A stretch of 64,000 nucleotides of DNA. It comes from Gracilibacillus halotolerans. Its GTDB lineage: Bacteria > Bacillota > Bacilli > Bacillales > Amphibacillaceae. Below the pieces are notes generated by a model that worked only from the letters and a program-made list of their open reading frames with translations, had not been told where the DNA came from and searched no databases. The stretch is from contig NZ_JACHON010000010.1 in assembly GCF_014206945.1 (NCBI RefSeq), forward strand, positions 24,846-88,845. The letters run 5' to 3'. Below, piece by piece: positions 18,334-26,977 of the stretch (within the stretch, counting starts at the first letter, position 1; each line of letters starts with the position of its first letter). Position numbers and translations under genes: made by a program.

Positions 18334-19479
18334 CTACTCTATTTCTATCCATCTTTCTAGTTCATTACTCTTCAGGATGGCATCAACTATTTTCATAATA
18401 TAATGCGCATCTTCAAATGTGGAATAATCATGTTGCTCACTAGATTTAGGATTTCTAACATGATCATAAAAGTCAATAAATAAATTTTTCAAACCATCGG
18501 GCCATCCTTCTTGGTGTCCACCTGGATAGTGCGCTAAGGATCGAGCCTCAGAAGTTAGTAAATCAGGATCCTTTACTAATAGCTCATTTGCTTGATTGCG
18601 TTTTCCAATCCATAATTCGTTCGGCTTTTCTTGATCCCAACTTAATGTTCCATCTGCCATAGAAATAGCGAAATGAAAATTATTCTTTCTTCCTGCGCTA
18701 ACTTGCGAAACATTAAACATTCCTTTTACCCCGTCTTCAAACTGTATTAATACGTGACCAGCATCCTCAGTATCTATATGGACTTCTTGATACTGTTCAT
18801 GGCTATTATTTGAAAACGTAGAAGCCTCGTTAAACGGTTTCTGTCTTTTGTTATGAACAGTTGTTAAATCCGCAAAAACTCGAACAATCCTTTTACCTAA
18901 TATATTTTGTATGGTATCACACCAATGTGAACCAATGTCAGCTATTGCTCTTGAGGGTCCATTTAATGTTGAATCCATTCTCCAACTATAATCAGATGGG
19001 TATAAACACCAATCTTGAATGTAACCCCCTGATACTAAATGCGGTTTTCCATAATCATTATTCGCAATTTTTGTCTTCGATTCCTTAATCAGCGGATAAT
19101 GTCGATAATTAAAGCAAACCCCGTTAACTAAGTTTTTTTCTTTCGCTAAATTTGCTAGTTCAGAGGATTCATTACTGTCTAAAGCTAAAGGTTTTTCAGA
19201 AAGTACATGCTTTCCTGATTCCAAAATCTGTTTATTCAGAGAATAATGGAGAGAGTTAGGAGTACAATTATGAACTACTTCAATTTCTTTATTGTTTAGT
19301 AAGTCTGTCACATCGTCATATGCATATTTTATAGCATGCTGTTTAGCTAGTTTCTCTGCCCTTTCTAGTGATCTAGATACAACCGCTATTACTTGTACAT
19401 TGGGAATTCGCTTTAACGCCTCAATATGTGAAGTAGCAGAAAAACCAGAACCTATAACTGATGTCTTAATTGTTTTCAT
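18334..19479 (-). CDS. Gfo/Idh/MocA-family NAD(P)-dependent oxidoreductase (LgdC-like candidate)
   Basis: 381 residues. N-terminal Rossmann fold with VIGSGFSATSH near 8, EKPLAL near 95 (the family's catalytic Lys motif), then the alpha/beta substrate domain with GSHWCDTIQ near 183. It differs clearly from the paralogue at 21993-23159. If the operon degrades levoglucosan, this would be the second oxidoreductase that reduces 3-keto-glucose to glucose. GGAGTAA binding site before the ATG. Confidence 0.75.
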   Translation of the reverse strand: MKTIKTSVIGSGFSATSHIEALKRIPNVQVIAVVSRSLERAEKLAKQHAIKYAYDDVTDLLNNKEIEVVHNCTPNSLHYSLNKQILESGKHVLSEKPLALDSNESSELANLAKEKNLVNGVCFNYRHYPLIKESKTKIANNDYGKPHLVSGGYIQDWCLYPSDYSWRMDSTLNGPSRAIADIGSHWCDTIQNILGKRIVRVFADLTTVHNKRQKPFNEASTFSNNSHEQYQEVHIDTEDAGHVLIQFEDGVKGMFNVSQVSAGRKNNFHFAISMADGTLSWDQEKPNELWIGKRNQANELLVKDPDLLTSEARSLAHYPGGHQEGWPDGLKNLFIDFYDHVRNPKSSEQHDYSTFEDAHYIMKIVDAILKSNELERWIEIE

Positions 19480-19496
19480 TACTAATTTACTCCTTT

Positions 19497-20453
19497 CTAT
19501 TTTGTTGCTGTTTTCCTACCAAATGCCACAGCTAATATAATAATAGCCCCTTTAATAATCATTTGTTGACTAACATCTAGTCCCATAAGTATTAGCCCAT
19601 TATTAATTGTACCAATTAATATCGAACCCATAATTGTACCAATCACTGTACCAACGCCACCAAACAAACTCGTACCACCTAAGATAACTGCAGCAATTAC
19701 TGATAATTCATCACCCTCACCAAAAGTAAATCTTCCAGCTTGTAATCTACCAGCATAAAGCATCCCTGCAAAGCCTGCTAGAGTCCCTGAAATCACTAGG
19801 ACTGACAACTTAATTTTCTTAGTATTGATTCCTGAAAACTTTGCCGCACTCTCATTACCACCAGTAGCTAAAACTTTTCTACCAAATTTCATATGTTTCA
19901 GTGCAAAATGCCCCATAACCACACAAAGTATGGTCCAAATAAATAACATGGGTAAACCTAAAATTGATCCTGATCCGAATATAAAATTATATGATTGATT
20001 TAAGATAGGTATTGGAGCTGTTCCTGATATCCACATCGCAAGACCACGAGCAACCTCCATCATTCCCAGGGTGACTAGAAAGGAAGGAATTAGAACTTTA
20101 GATACTAAGAGGCCGTTCACTAAACCTAATAATGCCCCTGTCCCTAGACCGGCTACTATTCCTCCAAACAAGCCAAAGGATTGTAATGCCATAGCAGTAA
20201 TTATTGATGACAAAGCAGTAATAGACCCTACTGATAAATCTATTTCACCACTAGAAATAACCAATGTCATACCAACTGCCATTATTGATATCATTGCTGT
20301 TTGCCTAACAATATTTAAAAGATTATTTGATGTTAAAAAGCCACTATCATTTAATGTAATTGAAAAAGTGATAAACACTAATACGAATGCAATATAAACT
20401 ATATATTTACGCCAATTAAGTAACTGTTTGTTAATTTTCATTTTGGATTGCAT
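19497..20453 (-). CDS. Sugar ABC transporter permease (RbsC family)
   Basis: 318 residues with about nine membrane segments. Family motifs: SSGEIDLSVGSI near 65 and GRLQAGRFTFGEGDELSVIAAVILGG split over 225-255 (the conserved 'ELxVIAAVVLGG' loop). ATG 20453 follows GAGGAGGAT at 7 bases, inside the end of the ATPase gene (23-base overlap). Forms the channel for the transporter with the lipoprotein at 23196-24410. Confidence 0.9.
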   Translation of the reverse strand: MQSKMKINKQLLNWRKYIVYIAFVLVFITFSITLNDSGFLTSNNLLNIVRQTAMISIMAVGMTLVISSGEIDLSVGSITALSSIITAMALQSFGLFGGIVAGLGTGALLGLVNGLLVSKVLIPSFLVTLGMMEVARGLAMWISGTAPIPILNQSYNFIFGSGSILGLPMLFIWTILCVVMGHFALKHMKFGRKVLATGGNESAAKFSGINTKKIKLSVLVISGTLAGFAGMLYAGRLQAGRFTFGEGDELSVIAAVILGGTSLFGGVGTVIGTIMGSILIGTINNGLILMGLDVSQQMIIKGAIIILAVAFGRKTATK

Positions 20454-21939
20454 GTTCTAAATCCTCCTCTTGAACAATATCTTTTCTATATATCTCTCTG
20501 TCCACTTTGCCTTCCTTAAAAATCAGGATTCTGTCTACAACAGCTAATAGCTCAGACAACTCTGACGAAATAACAATAACGGATTTACCTTGATCGGCTA
20601 ATTCTTTAATTATTTCGATAATTTCAGATTTAGCTCCAATATCCACACCATTTGTTGGCTCGTCTAATATAAGGATATCCGGATCATTTGCTAACCATTT
20701 CGAAAGAACTATTTTTTGTTGATTACCACCAGATAGTAAATTCATTGTCTTATATATATCATCAGTTTTTACATTCAATTTTTTAATAAATCTTTCTGAT
20801 ACATCATTAACAGATTTATTTTTAATGACTGATAACTTTGATACTTTATTTAAAATAGGTAACATTATATTTTCTCTCAAGCTATGTTCTAATACTAAAC
20901 CTTGCACCCTTCTATCCTCTGGTACTAATGCAATACCTTCATTCATGGCGTCTTGAGGATTCGATATCTTTATTGGTTTTCCATTCACTTTGATTGTCCC
21001 AGTATCAATTTTATCTATACCAAACACCGCTTTTGACATTTCTGTTCGACCACTGCCCATTAACCCTGCAATACCCAATATCTCACCTTTAAACAGTTTA
21101 AAAGACAATCCATTTACTTTAGACCCTGAATGTAAATCTTGGACTTCGAAAACTGGATTACTTTCATCTAAAAAAGGATTCTTTCTCTCTTTCCATTGAA
21201 AGCTATCACCCATATCCTGTCCGACAATATGTGAAACTAAGCTTTTCATCGGCAGATCGTCTACAGGAGAAGTTATAACGTGCTTACCATCTCTTAATAC
21301 AGTAATCCGATCACTCACTTTATAGATTTCATCCATCCGATGAGATATATAAATAATAGAAATTCCTTTGCTTTTTAATTTTTTAATTAGTTGGAAAAGC
21401 ACAGTTGTTTCTTTCTTTGTAAGAGTAGCAGTTGGTTCATCCATAATTAAGATTTTGGCATCTTGAGATAACGCTTTGCAAATCTCTGTCATCTGCCAAT
21501 AACCAACACTTAATTCCTCTAATTTAGTATTTGGATCAACTTTAATATTTAATTCTCTCAATAATTCTTTAGTTTGTTCATTTAGTCGCTTTTGATTTAT
21601 AAAGCCAGTTTTTTTAAGTTCTTCTCGATTTAAGAACATATTTTCAGAAATAGACATGGTTGGAATTACACTAAACTCTTGAAATATCATGGCAATAGCT
21701 GCATTTTGTGCATCTTGTGGTTTTTCAATTCTCACTGGATCGCCATTAATCAATATATTACCTGAATTGGCAGTATAAACACCCGTTAATATTTTCATCA
21801 AAGTGGATTTCCCTGCACCATTTCCGCCCATCAGGGCATGAACTTCCCCTTTTTTCAACTCAAAATCTACATCATTTAGAACTACTACATCATTAAAAGA
21901 TTTATTTATTTTTTCCATCTTTAAAATTGTTTGTGTCAA
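20431..21939 (-). CDS. Sugar ABC transporter ATPase with two nucleotide-binding domains (RbsA family)
   Basis: 502 residues from TTG 21939, chosen because AAGGGTG lies 6 bases before it; in-frame ATG 21945 and GTG 21948 are too close to that site. Two ABC domains: first with Walker A GGNGAGKST near 35 and LSVGYWQM as a degenerate signature, second with GLMGSGRTE near 290 and LSGGNQQK near 400. This is the usual pattern of carbohydrate importers of the CUT2 class. Confidence 0.9.
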   Translation of the reverse strand: MTQTILKMEKINKSFNDVVVLNDVDFELKKGEVHALMGGNGAGKSTLMKILTGVYTANSGNILINGDPVRIEKPQDAQNAAIAMIFQEFSVIPTMSISENMFLNREELKKTGFINQKRLNEQTKELLRELNIKVDPNTKLEELSVGYWQMTEICKALSQDAKILIMDEPTATLTKKETTVLFQLIKKLKSKGISIIYISHRMDEIYKVSDRITVLRDGKHVITSPVDDLPMKSLVSHIVGQDMGDSFQWKERKNPFLDESNPVFEVQDLHSGSKVNGLSFKLFKGEILGIAGLMGSGRTEMSKAVFGIDKIDTGTIKVNGKPIKISNPQDAMNEGIALVPEDRRVQGLVLEHSLRENIMLPILNKVSKLSVIKNKSVNDVSERFIKKLNVKTDDIYKTMNLLSGGNQQKIVLSKWLANDPDILILDEPTNGVDIGAKSEIIEIIKELADQGKSVIVISSELSELLAVVDRILIFKEGKVDREIYRKDIVQEEDLEHAIQNEN

Positions 21940-21992
21940 AATCATCACCCTTTATAATACAAAGGGATCAAATGATCCCTTTGTAATTGAAT

Positions 21993-23159
21993 TTAGCGTT
22001 CTATTCGAATCCACTTATCATCCTCGGATGATTGTAATATAGCATCCGAAATAAGTGCGATTTGGTAACCGTCATCAAAATTCGGCGACGCAGAAGAATC
22101 TTCTACAATAGCTTTAGCTAAATCATGCACCTCTATAATTTTAGTGTCTGCATAACCAATACCTAAAGCTGGAATTGGCCATAGCCCTTCACCATAAGGA
22201 TGATTAGGACCTGTGTAAATCGTCTTAAAGCCTCGTTCACCATCAGAGTCACTGGAGAAACACACTTGTAGTTCGTCTCTCCTTTCATAGTTAAAGTAAA
22301 TTGAACCATTTTCACCATGAATTTCAAATGTCAGAAAATTATTTCTTCCCCAAGCGTTTCTTGTAGCTTCAATACTTCCAACAGCACCACTATTGAATCG
22401 AAGCATTGTCATTATTTCATCATCGACATCTACTTCACCTTTAGGTACATTTGCACCGGATTTTATTGTTCCTAATTTGTCAAGCCCACCATCTTGCTTT
22501 GGTCTTTCAGGTATCCAAGTCTTTGCTGTTGCCATTACTTCATCAATTTCTCCAACTAAATATCTAGCAAAATCAATTACGTGTGTTCCAATATCACCTA
22601 ATGCACCCGAACCCGCAATTTCCTTATTAAACCTCCATGAAAGAGGAGAATTTGGATCTGCTGACCAATCTTGCAAATAGGTTCCTCTAAAATTTAGTAT
22701 TTTACCAATCTTTCCTTCCTCAATTATCTTTTTAGCTAATGCAACTGCTGGTGTTCTACGATAATTAAATGCAACCATATGCTTGACTCCGTATTTTTGA
22801 ACTGCATCTAACATAGTTTTAGATTCTGCTGCATCTCTGGCTAGAGGCTTTTCTGAAATAATATGCTTCCCTGCCTTAGCCGCCGCAATTGCAATCTCTG
22901 CATGAGAGTTATTTGGAGTAACAATATCAACAACATCTATTTCAGGATTGTCAATAATATCTTTCCAATTAGAAGTGTAATCAGCAAATCCTAAACGATT
23001 CGCCGCATCCTTTGCCAGTTCCTCTGTTACATCTGCAATCATCATTTTGTTAAATTTCGCTGGAGCTGGCCAAAAGTACATTGGCATCCCTGTATATGCT
23101 AAAGCGTGAGCCTTTGCCATAAAGCCAGCACCAATCATTCCTACATTTAAAGTTTTCAT
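21993..23159 (-). CDS. lgdA: Gfo/Idh/MocA dehydrogenase, levoglucosan dehydrogenase-like
   Basis: 388 residues. Rossmann motif GMIGAGFMAKAHALAY at 7-22, EKPLARDAAES near 103, FNYRRTPAVALAKK near 127, GTYLQDWSADPNSPLSW near 158, and GDIGTHVIDFARYL near 188. The pattern, including the MPMYFWPAPA stretch near 26, agrees with what I recall of bacterial levoglucosan dehydrogenase, which oxidises C3 of 1,6-anhydroglucose with NAD. Recall from memory is not a search, so the substrate is provisional. Lies between the binding protein and the ATPase. Confidence 0.65.
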   Translation of the reverse strand: MKTLNVGMIGAGFMAKAHALAYTGMPMYFWPAPAKFNKMMIADVTEELAKDAANRLGFADYTSNWKDIIDNPEIDVVDIVTPNNSHAEIAIAAAKAGKHIISEKPLARDAAESKTMLDAVQKYGVKHMVAFNYRRTPAVALAKKIIEEGKIGKILNFRGTYLQDWSADPNSPLSWRFNKEIAGSGALGDIGTHVIDFARYLVGEIDEVMATAKTWIPERPKQDGGLDKLGTIKSGANVPKGEVDVDDEIMTMLRFNSGAVGSIEATRNAWGRNNFLTFEIHGENGSIYFNYERRDELQVCFSSDSDGERGFKTIYTGPNHPYGEGLWPIPALGIGYADTKIIEVHDLAKAIVEDSSASPNFDDGYQIALISDAILQSSEDDKWIRIER

Positions 23160-23195
23160 TGTAATCCCCCTAATCTTATTAACATTTTCACTTTA

Positions 23196-24410
23196 TTATT
23201 CTGCTGCATCTACTGCATCTATAATTTCTTGAGGTGCTGATGAATTATAAACCATTTCCCATGATTCTAATAAGTTATCTTGGGTAACTTTTAGCGAAGG
23301 TACTGCTACATAAGGTGGCGTATCTTTACCTAATAAGGCGTAACCTGCCAAAATTGCTTCTGATGTACCTTGAACATAAGGTAATTGTGCTCCTAGACCT
23401 TTTATTGGTCCACCTTGAGCAATATTTAAGGCTACATTTGCGCCAAGGTCAATTGTTGTAATCACTATATCTTCTCTACCTGCTGTTCTAGCTGCTGCTA
23501 AAATCCCTTCAGAAGGTACATCCCATACACCAAATATACCGTCTAAATCTGGATTACTTGTTAACATTGCTGATGCGACATCCAAACCATCCTCAGGATC
23601 AGAAATTCCACCACGATCTACTATTTCAATATTTGGATACTCTTCTGAAATAGTTTTTTCAAAAGCTTCCACTCTTTGTGCAGTTACAAAGAAATCAGCA
23701 TCATGATACACTACTCCAATTTTGCCTTCTCCGTTTAATTGCTCACCCATTATTTCTGCCGCTGCTATACCGTTACCGTAGTTATCGGCTGATACTACAC
23801 TTACATAGTCTTCACCATGTTGCATACCGTCTGGCACATTGTCCATAAATACAAGTTCCACACCTTGCTTCGCCGCTTTTTGATATGCTGATGCTGTTGA
23901 TACAACATCTGTTGGGATACTAACGATAATATCCGGATCTTGTGCTAATACTGTTTCAATATCAGATGCTTGCTTTTCAGGTTTAAATTGCGCATCTGTA
24001 ACTGCCACTACTTCTATTCCCATTTTTTCAAACGCTGTTTCTAAGCCATCAATTTGAGCAGTTGACCAATCATTACCTGCATAGTGCATGACAATTGCAG
24101 CCTTATAGTTACCTTCTCTAATTTTTTCAATATCTTCTACTGTTAGTTCTAATGTTGTTGCAGGAACAGCTTCTTCACCATTTGGTCCAGTACTTGAAAT
24201 TACGCTATCTGCACTAATATTTTGATTTACAGTAATCGGTGTAATCTCCTCGTCACTTGGTGATTTTTCTTGTTGATTTTCATCTCCACTCTCTTCGCCA
24301 TTTGTTGCTTGATTATCGTTTTCAGAAGAAACATCATCGTTGCTATTACAAGCTGCTAAGACAACACCTAAAATAATTACCATTAAAAAAATTAATAATT
24401 TGTTTTTCAT
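23196..24410 (-). CDS. Sugar ABC transporter substrate-binding lipoprotein
   Basis: 404 residues. Signal peptide with lipobox VVLAAC (Cys 20), an acidic Asp/Glu/Asn-rich linker to about 60, then a type I periplasmic-binding domain (AAIVMHYAGNDWSTAQIDG near 104, IIVSIPTDV near 158, GIFGVWDVPSEG near 289). It delivers the sugar to the RbsC/RbsA-like pair. The domain is clearly homologous to the C-terminal half of the regulator encoded at 26978-28966. Confidence 0.9.
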   Translation of the reverse strand: MKNKLLIFLMVIILGVVLAACNSNDDVSSENDNQATNGEESGDENQQEKSPSDEEITPITVNQNISADSVISSTGPNGEEAVPATTLELTVEDIEKIREGNYKAAIVMHYAGNDWSTAQIDGLETAFEKMGIEVVAVTDAQFKPEKQASDIETVLAQDPDIIVSIPTDVVSTASAYQKAAKQGVELVFMDNVPDGMQHGEDYVSVVSADNYGNGIAAAEIMGEQLNGEGKIGVVYHDADFFVTAQRVEAFEKTISEEYPNIEIVDRGGISDPEDGLDVASAMLTSNPDLDGIFGVWDVPSEGILAAARTAGREDIVITTIDLGANVALNIAQGGPIKGLGAQLPYVQGTSEAILAGYALLGKDTPPYVAVPSLKVTQDNLLESWEMVYNSSAPQEIIDAVDAAE

Positions 24411-24425
24411 AGATAACGCCCCTTT

Positions 24426-25232
24426 TTATAAATTTTTTTGTAAGTAATTCTTACTAATTTTCGCACCTTCTTTTGGATCATAATAGCTATCTAGTTCCAC
24501 AGTTATCCAACCATTGTAATTCATATGTTTTAATTCTTTTATTACTTGAGTTAGATTCTGCGTTCCTTCTCCTAATGGTTGGAAGTTGTCATTACCAAAG
24601 TCCTTAAGATGAACATACTGAATTCTGTCTTTAAATTCTTTAATGAATTCAGCCGGATCACTACCAGCAGCTTGTAAATGAGCAGTGTCAGGACATAGAT
24701 GAATACTTGTGTGTTTTATCAACTCTCTAGTTTGTTCAATTGTTTCTACTGTTGAACCTAAGTGAGGATGGTAACTCGCTAATAAATTATGGTTTTCAGC
24801 TACAACTTTTACCTTCTCTAATGCATCCCCTAACTTTTTGTAATCGGTATCATTAATACCTGCAGATCTAATAGCGCCACCTCCGATAACCAGGTGTTTT
24901 GCACCAAATTCATTGGCTAAGTGTGCTACTTTATTTATCTTAGCAAGCTCTTCATCTAGAATTTCATCGTAAATGAAATTCGCACCAGTATACACACCTA
25001 TAAGGGTTAGTTCATTTTTTTTCATTAAATTTTTAAAATCTTCTTTGGAATTTTCATACTGCATTAGGTTTCCATCAAAAATCTCAAATCCTTGATACCC
25101 TAGTGAATTCAAGTCACTTAGTGCTTCTTCTGTTGATCCATTTGCAAGGTAGTATGCATCTTTAACTGATGTTACCCCCCCTGGATGTCCAACTACTCCT
25201 CCCCAGCAATTCGTTACATAACCTAATTTCAA
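24426..25232 (-). CDS. Sugar phosphate isomerase/epimerase-family TIM barrel, first gene of the sugar operon
   Basis: 268 residues from TTG 25232: AAGGAG is 8 bases before it, whereas the in-frame GTG at 25241 overlaps that site. Barrel motifs YHPHLGSTVE near 153, CPDTAHLQAAG near 180, YVHLKDFG near 207 and VELDSYYDP near 245 carry the metal-binding Glu/Asp/His set. It pairs with the related 323-residue protein at the other end of the operon. Candidate LgdB-type eliminase or hydratase, or an inosose-dehydratase-like enzyme; the sugar is not proven. Confidence 0.7.
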   Translation of the reverse strand: MKLGYVTNCWGGVVGHPGGVTSVKDAYYLANGSTEEALSDLNSLGYQGFEIFDGNLMQYENSKEDFKNLMKKNELTLIGVYTGANFIYDEILDEELAKINKVAHLANEFGAKHLVIGGGAIRSAGINDTDYKKLGDALEKVKVVAENHNLLASYHPHLGSTVETIEQTRELIKHTSIHLCPDTAHLQAAGSDPAEFIKEFKDRIQYVHLKDFGNDNFQPLGEGTQNLTQVIKELKHMNYNGWITVELDSYYDPKEGAKISKNYLQKNL

Positions 25233-25276
25233 GTTGATCACTCCTTAACATTACAGATTTAAATAGGGTCTTTTTT

Positions 25277-25290
25277 TGCAATCGATTACA
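25277..25290. promoter_or_regulatory. LacI-family operator or cre site before the sugar operon
   Basis: TGCAATCGATTACA: a near-palindrome (one mismatched pair) with central CG that fits the LacI/CcpA pattern TGNNANCGNTNNCA. It is 44 bases upstream of the TTG start of the first operon gene. It could be bound by the adjacent LacI protein, by CcpA, or both. Confidence 0.65.
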
Positions 25291-25325
25291 TTTATAGGGA
25301 ATATCACCCCCTTAAAATTATAATT

Positions 25326-26335
25326 TTAGTGTTTTTCATAATTAGCTCCACAAGACTCTCTAATAATTAATTCATCATTTAAAACATACTGCTTTTGAAT
25401 TAAACTATTATTTGAATCTATAATATTAAGCAAAAGTTCCATAGCTTTTTTACCTAAACTAAATTTGGGTTGAGCAATTGTTGTTATACTTGGCTCAAAA
25501 ATGGATGACATTTCTATATTGTCAAATCCTACTACAACTACATCCTCGGGGACTCTATAATTTCTAGATTTAGCAGCTTTGATCGCACCCATTGCCATTT
25601 GGTCACTTGCCGCAAAAACAGCTGTTGGTGGATTTTCTAAAGACAGTAATTTTATCATTTGTTTATAGCCTGAATCGTAGGTGAAGTCACCTTCCTGTAT
25701 AAGCAGACTTTGACTTTCAATCTGTTTAGTTGATAAGGCTTGCAAATATCCTTTTAATCTATCTTTACTAAGAATTACATTCATCGGGCCAGTAATATGA
25801 CCGATTCTGGTATGTCCTAAATTAATTAAATGATCTGTCAATTTTCTAGCACTACTTATATTATCGATCGTGACTGATGGAATACTTTCATTTTCATAAT
25901 ACTCGCAGCCTAAGACAATCGGATAAGACTTTGCCATTTCAACTAACTTCTCTTCTTTCATTCTAGCTGTTAATAAAATCATCCCATCAGCTAGTCTTTG
26001 TTTTAAAATTTCTGTATAACTAGCCTCGCTATCCTCATCATTTTCTGTATCACCTAGCAGTACCTGATACCCATTTTCTACTGCAACATATTCAATCCCT
26101 CTTAACACTTTGGAAAAAATTGATTAGTGATATCAGGAACCACAACAATAATGTTTTTTGTTTTATTCGTCCTAAATTGCCTCGCTACCATATTCGGTTG
26201 ATAATTTAATGATTCAATGGCATCTAACACTTTTAATCTAGTAACTTCTTTTACCGTTTTAGGGTCCCTTATTACTCTAGATACAGTAGCTGTTGATACA
26301 TTTGCATATGCTGCCACATCCCTCATCTTAACCAT
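25326..26335 (-). pseudogene. LacI-family repressor gene interrupted by a frameshift
   Basis: ATG 26335 starts a standard LacI helix-turn-helix (MRDVAAYANVSTATVSRVIR) and linker, reaching NQFFPKC at residue 77 and then a stop at 26102. The rest of the protein continues at once in another frame from 26108 (GTG, MLRGIEYVAVENGYQVLLGD...) for 260 residues to 25326. Joined, the two give a normal-length LacI of about 337 residues. Loss of one A in CCAAAAGTG would explain the break. A coupled GTG restart in the overlap could yield a separate sensor domain, but it could not bind DNA alone. A sequencing error is possible. Predicted regulator of the sugar operon just downstream. Confidence 0.8.
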
Positions 26336-26378
26336 ACTTGATCCCTCACTTTGTTAGTAAATAAAAATATTCCTGTTT

Positions 26379-26392
26379 TGTAATCGTTTTCA
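26379..26392. promoter_or_regulatory. Second LacI/cre-type operator, upstream of the lacI gene
   Basis: TGTAATCGTTTTCA matches TGNNANCGNTNNCA in all fixed positions and lies 44 bases before the lacI ATG. It suggests autoregulation or catabolite repression. It shares the ATCG core with the site at 25277-25290. Confidence 0.6.
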
Positions 26393-26646
26393 ATTATAGT
26401 GAATTTAACAGCATCTTTCCTAAGACTTAACTATTACCGCTGAACCTTCGTTTTAACAATCTATTATTAAACACTTTTGATTTTTTTACTTACTATATTT
26501 TTAAACCTTTTTTCAAGAAACGTATCGATATTACTTTTCAGCATACCAATTAAAGGCGCTAGTTGTTTTTACGATTTTTTTACTGAAACAAATGTTATTT
26601 TTATATACAGTCCTTCGAAATGCTATTTAAAGGATTATTTCTTATA

Positions 26647-26658
26647 ATTTACGTAAAT
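26647..26658. promoter_or_regulatory. Palindrome ATTTACGTAAAT, copy A
   Basis: Perfect 12-base palindrome with central CG, as expected of a LacI-family operator. An identical copy lies 241 bases to the right, and both are upstream of the fused regulator gene at 26978. Confidence 0.6.
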
Positions 26659-26887
26659 ACTATCAACTTAGAGTTAAAATGTCAATTGTTTTTTTGTTAT
26701 TTAAAAAAATGATTGTTTTTTTAAACTTTTTTTTACTAGACTGGCTAATTATAAGGTTAGAGAAACTTATAAGAATAAAGTATAAATCTTTCTATTCTTT
26801 CAAAAAATGAATTAAAGTAAACATATCAATAATTAATGAAAAGAATTTCAAACAAATTTTAATTTATAAATTCTTTGTTATTTGAAA

Positions 26888-26899
26888 ATTTACGTAAAT
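26888..26899. promoter_or_regulatory. Palindrome ATTTACGTAAAT, copy B
   Basis: Identical to copy A and 79 bases before the start codon of the LacI/binding-protein fusion gene. Spacing of 241 bases (about 23 helical turns) places both copies on nearly the same face, compatible with repression by looping. Confidence 0.65.
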
Positions 26900-26977
26900 A
26901 TGAAATAATAGATACAGTTCATTAGATTAAGAAGGATAATTTTACTAATATTAGATAGATGATTTAAGGGGGCTACT

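Larger units (their letters stand above)
26393..26977. other. AT-rich divergent intergenic region with two operators
   Basis: 585 bases with no gene. It contains long T and A runs (26690-26750) and two identical palindromes listed separately. The region must hold promoters for lacI (leftward) and for the fused regulator (rightward), but no -35/-10 pair stands out. Confidence 0.6.

Noticed and set aside
25277..25290. Naming this site a CcpA cre site outright
   Set aside because: LacI-family operators share the same pattern, and a LacI gene is adjacent; sequence alone cannot decide.
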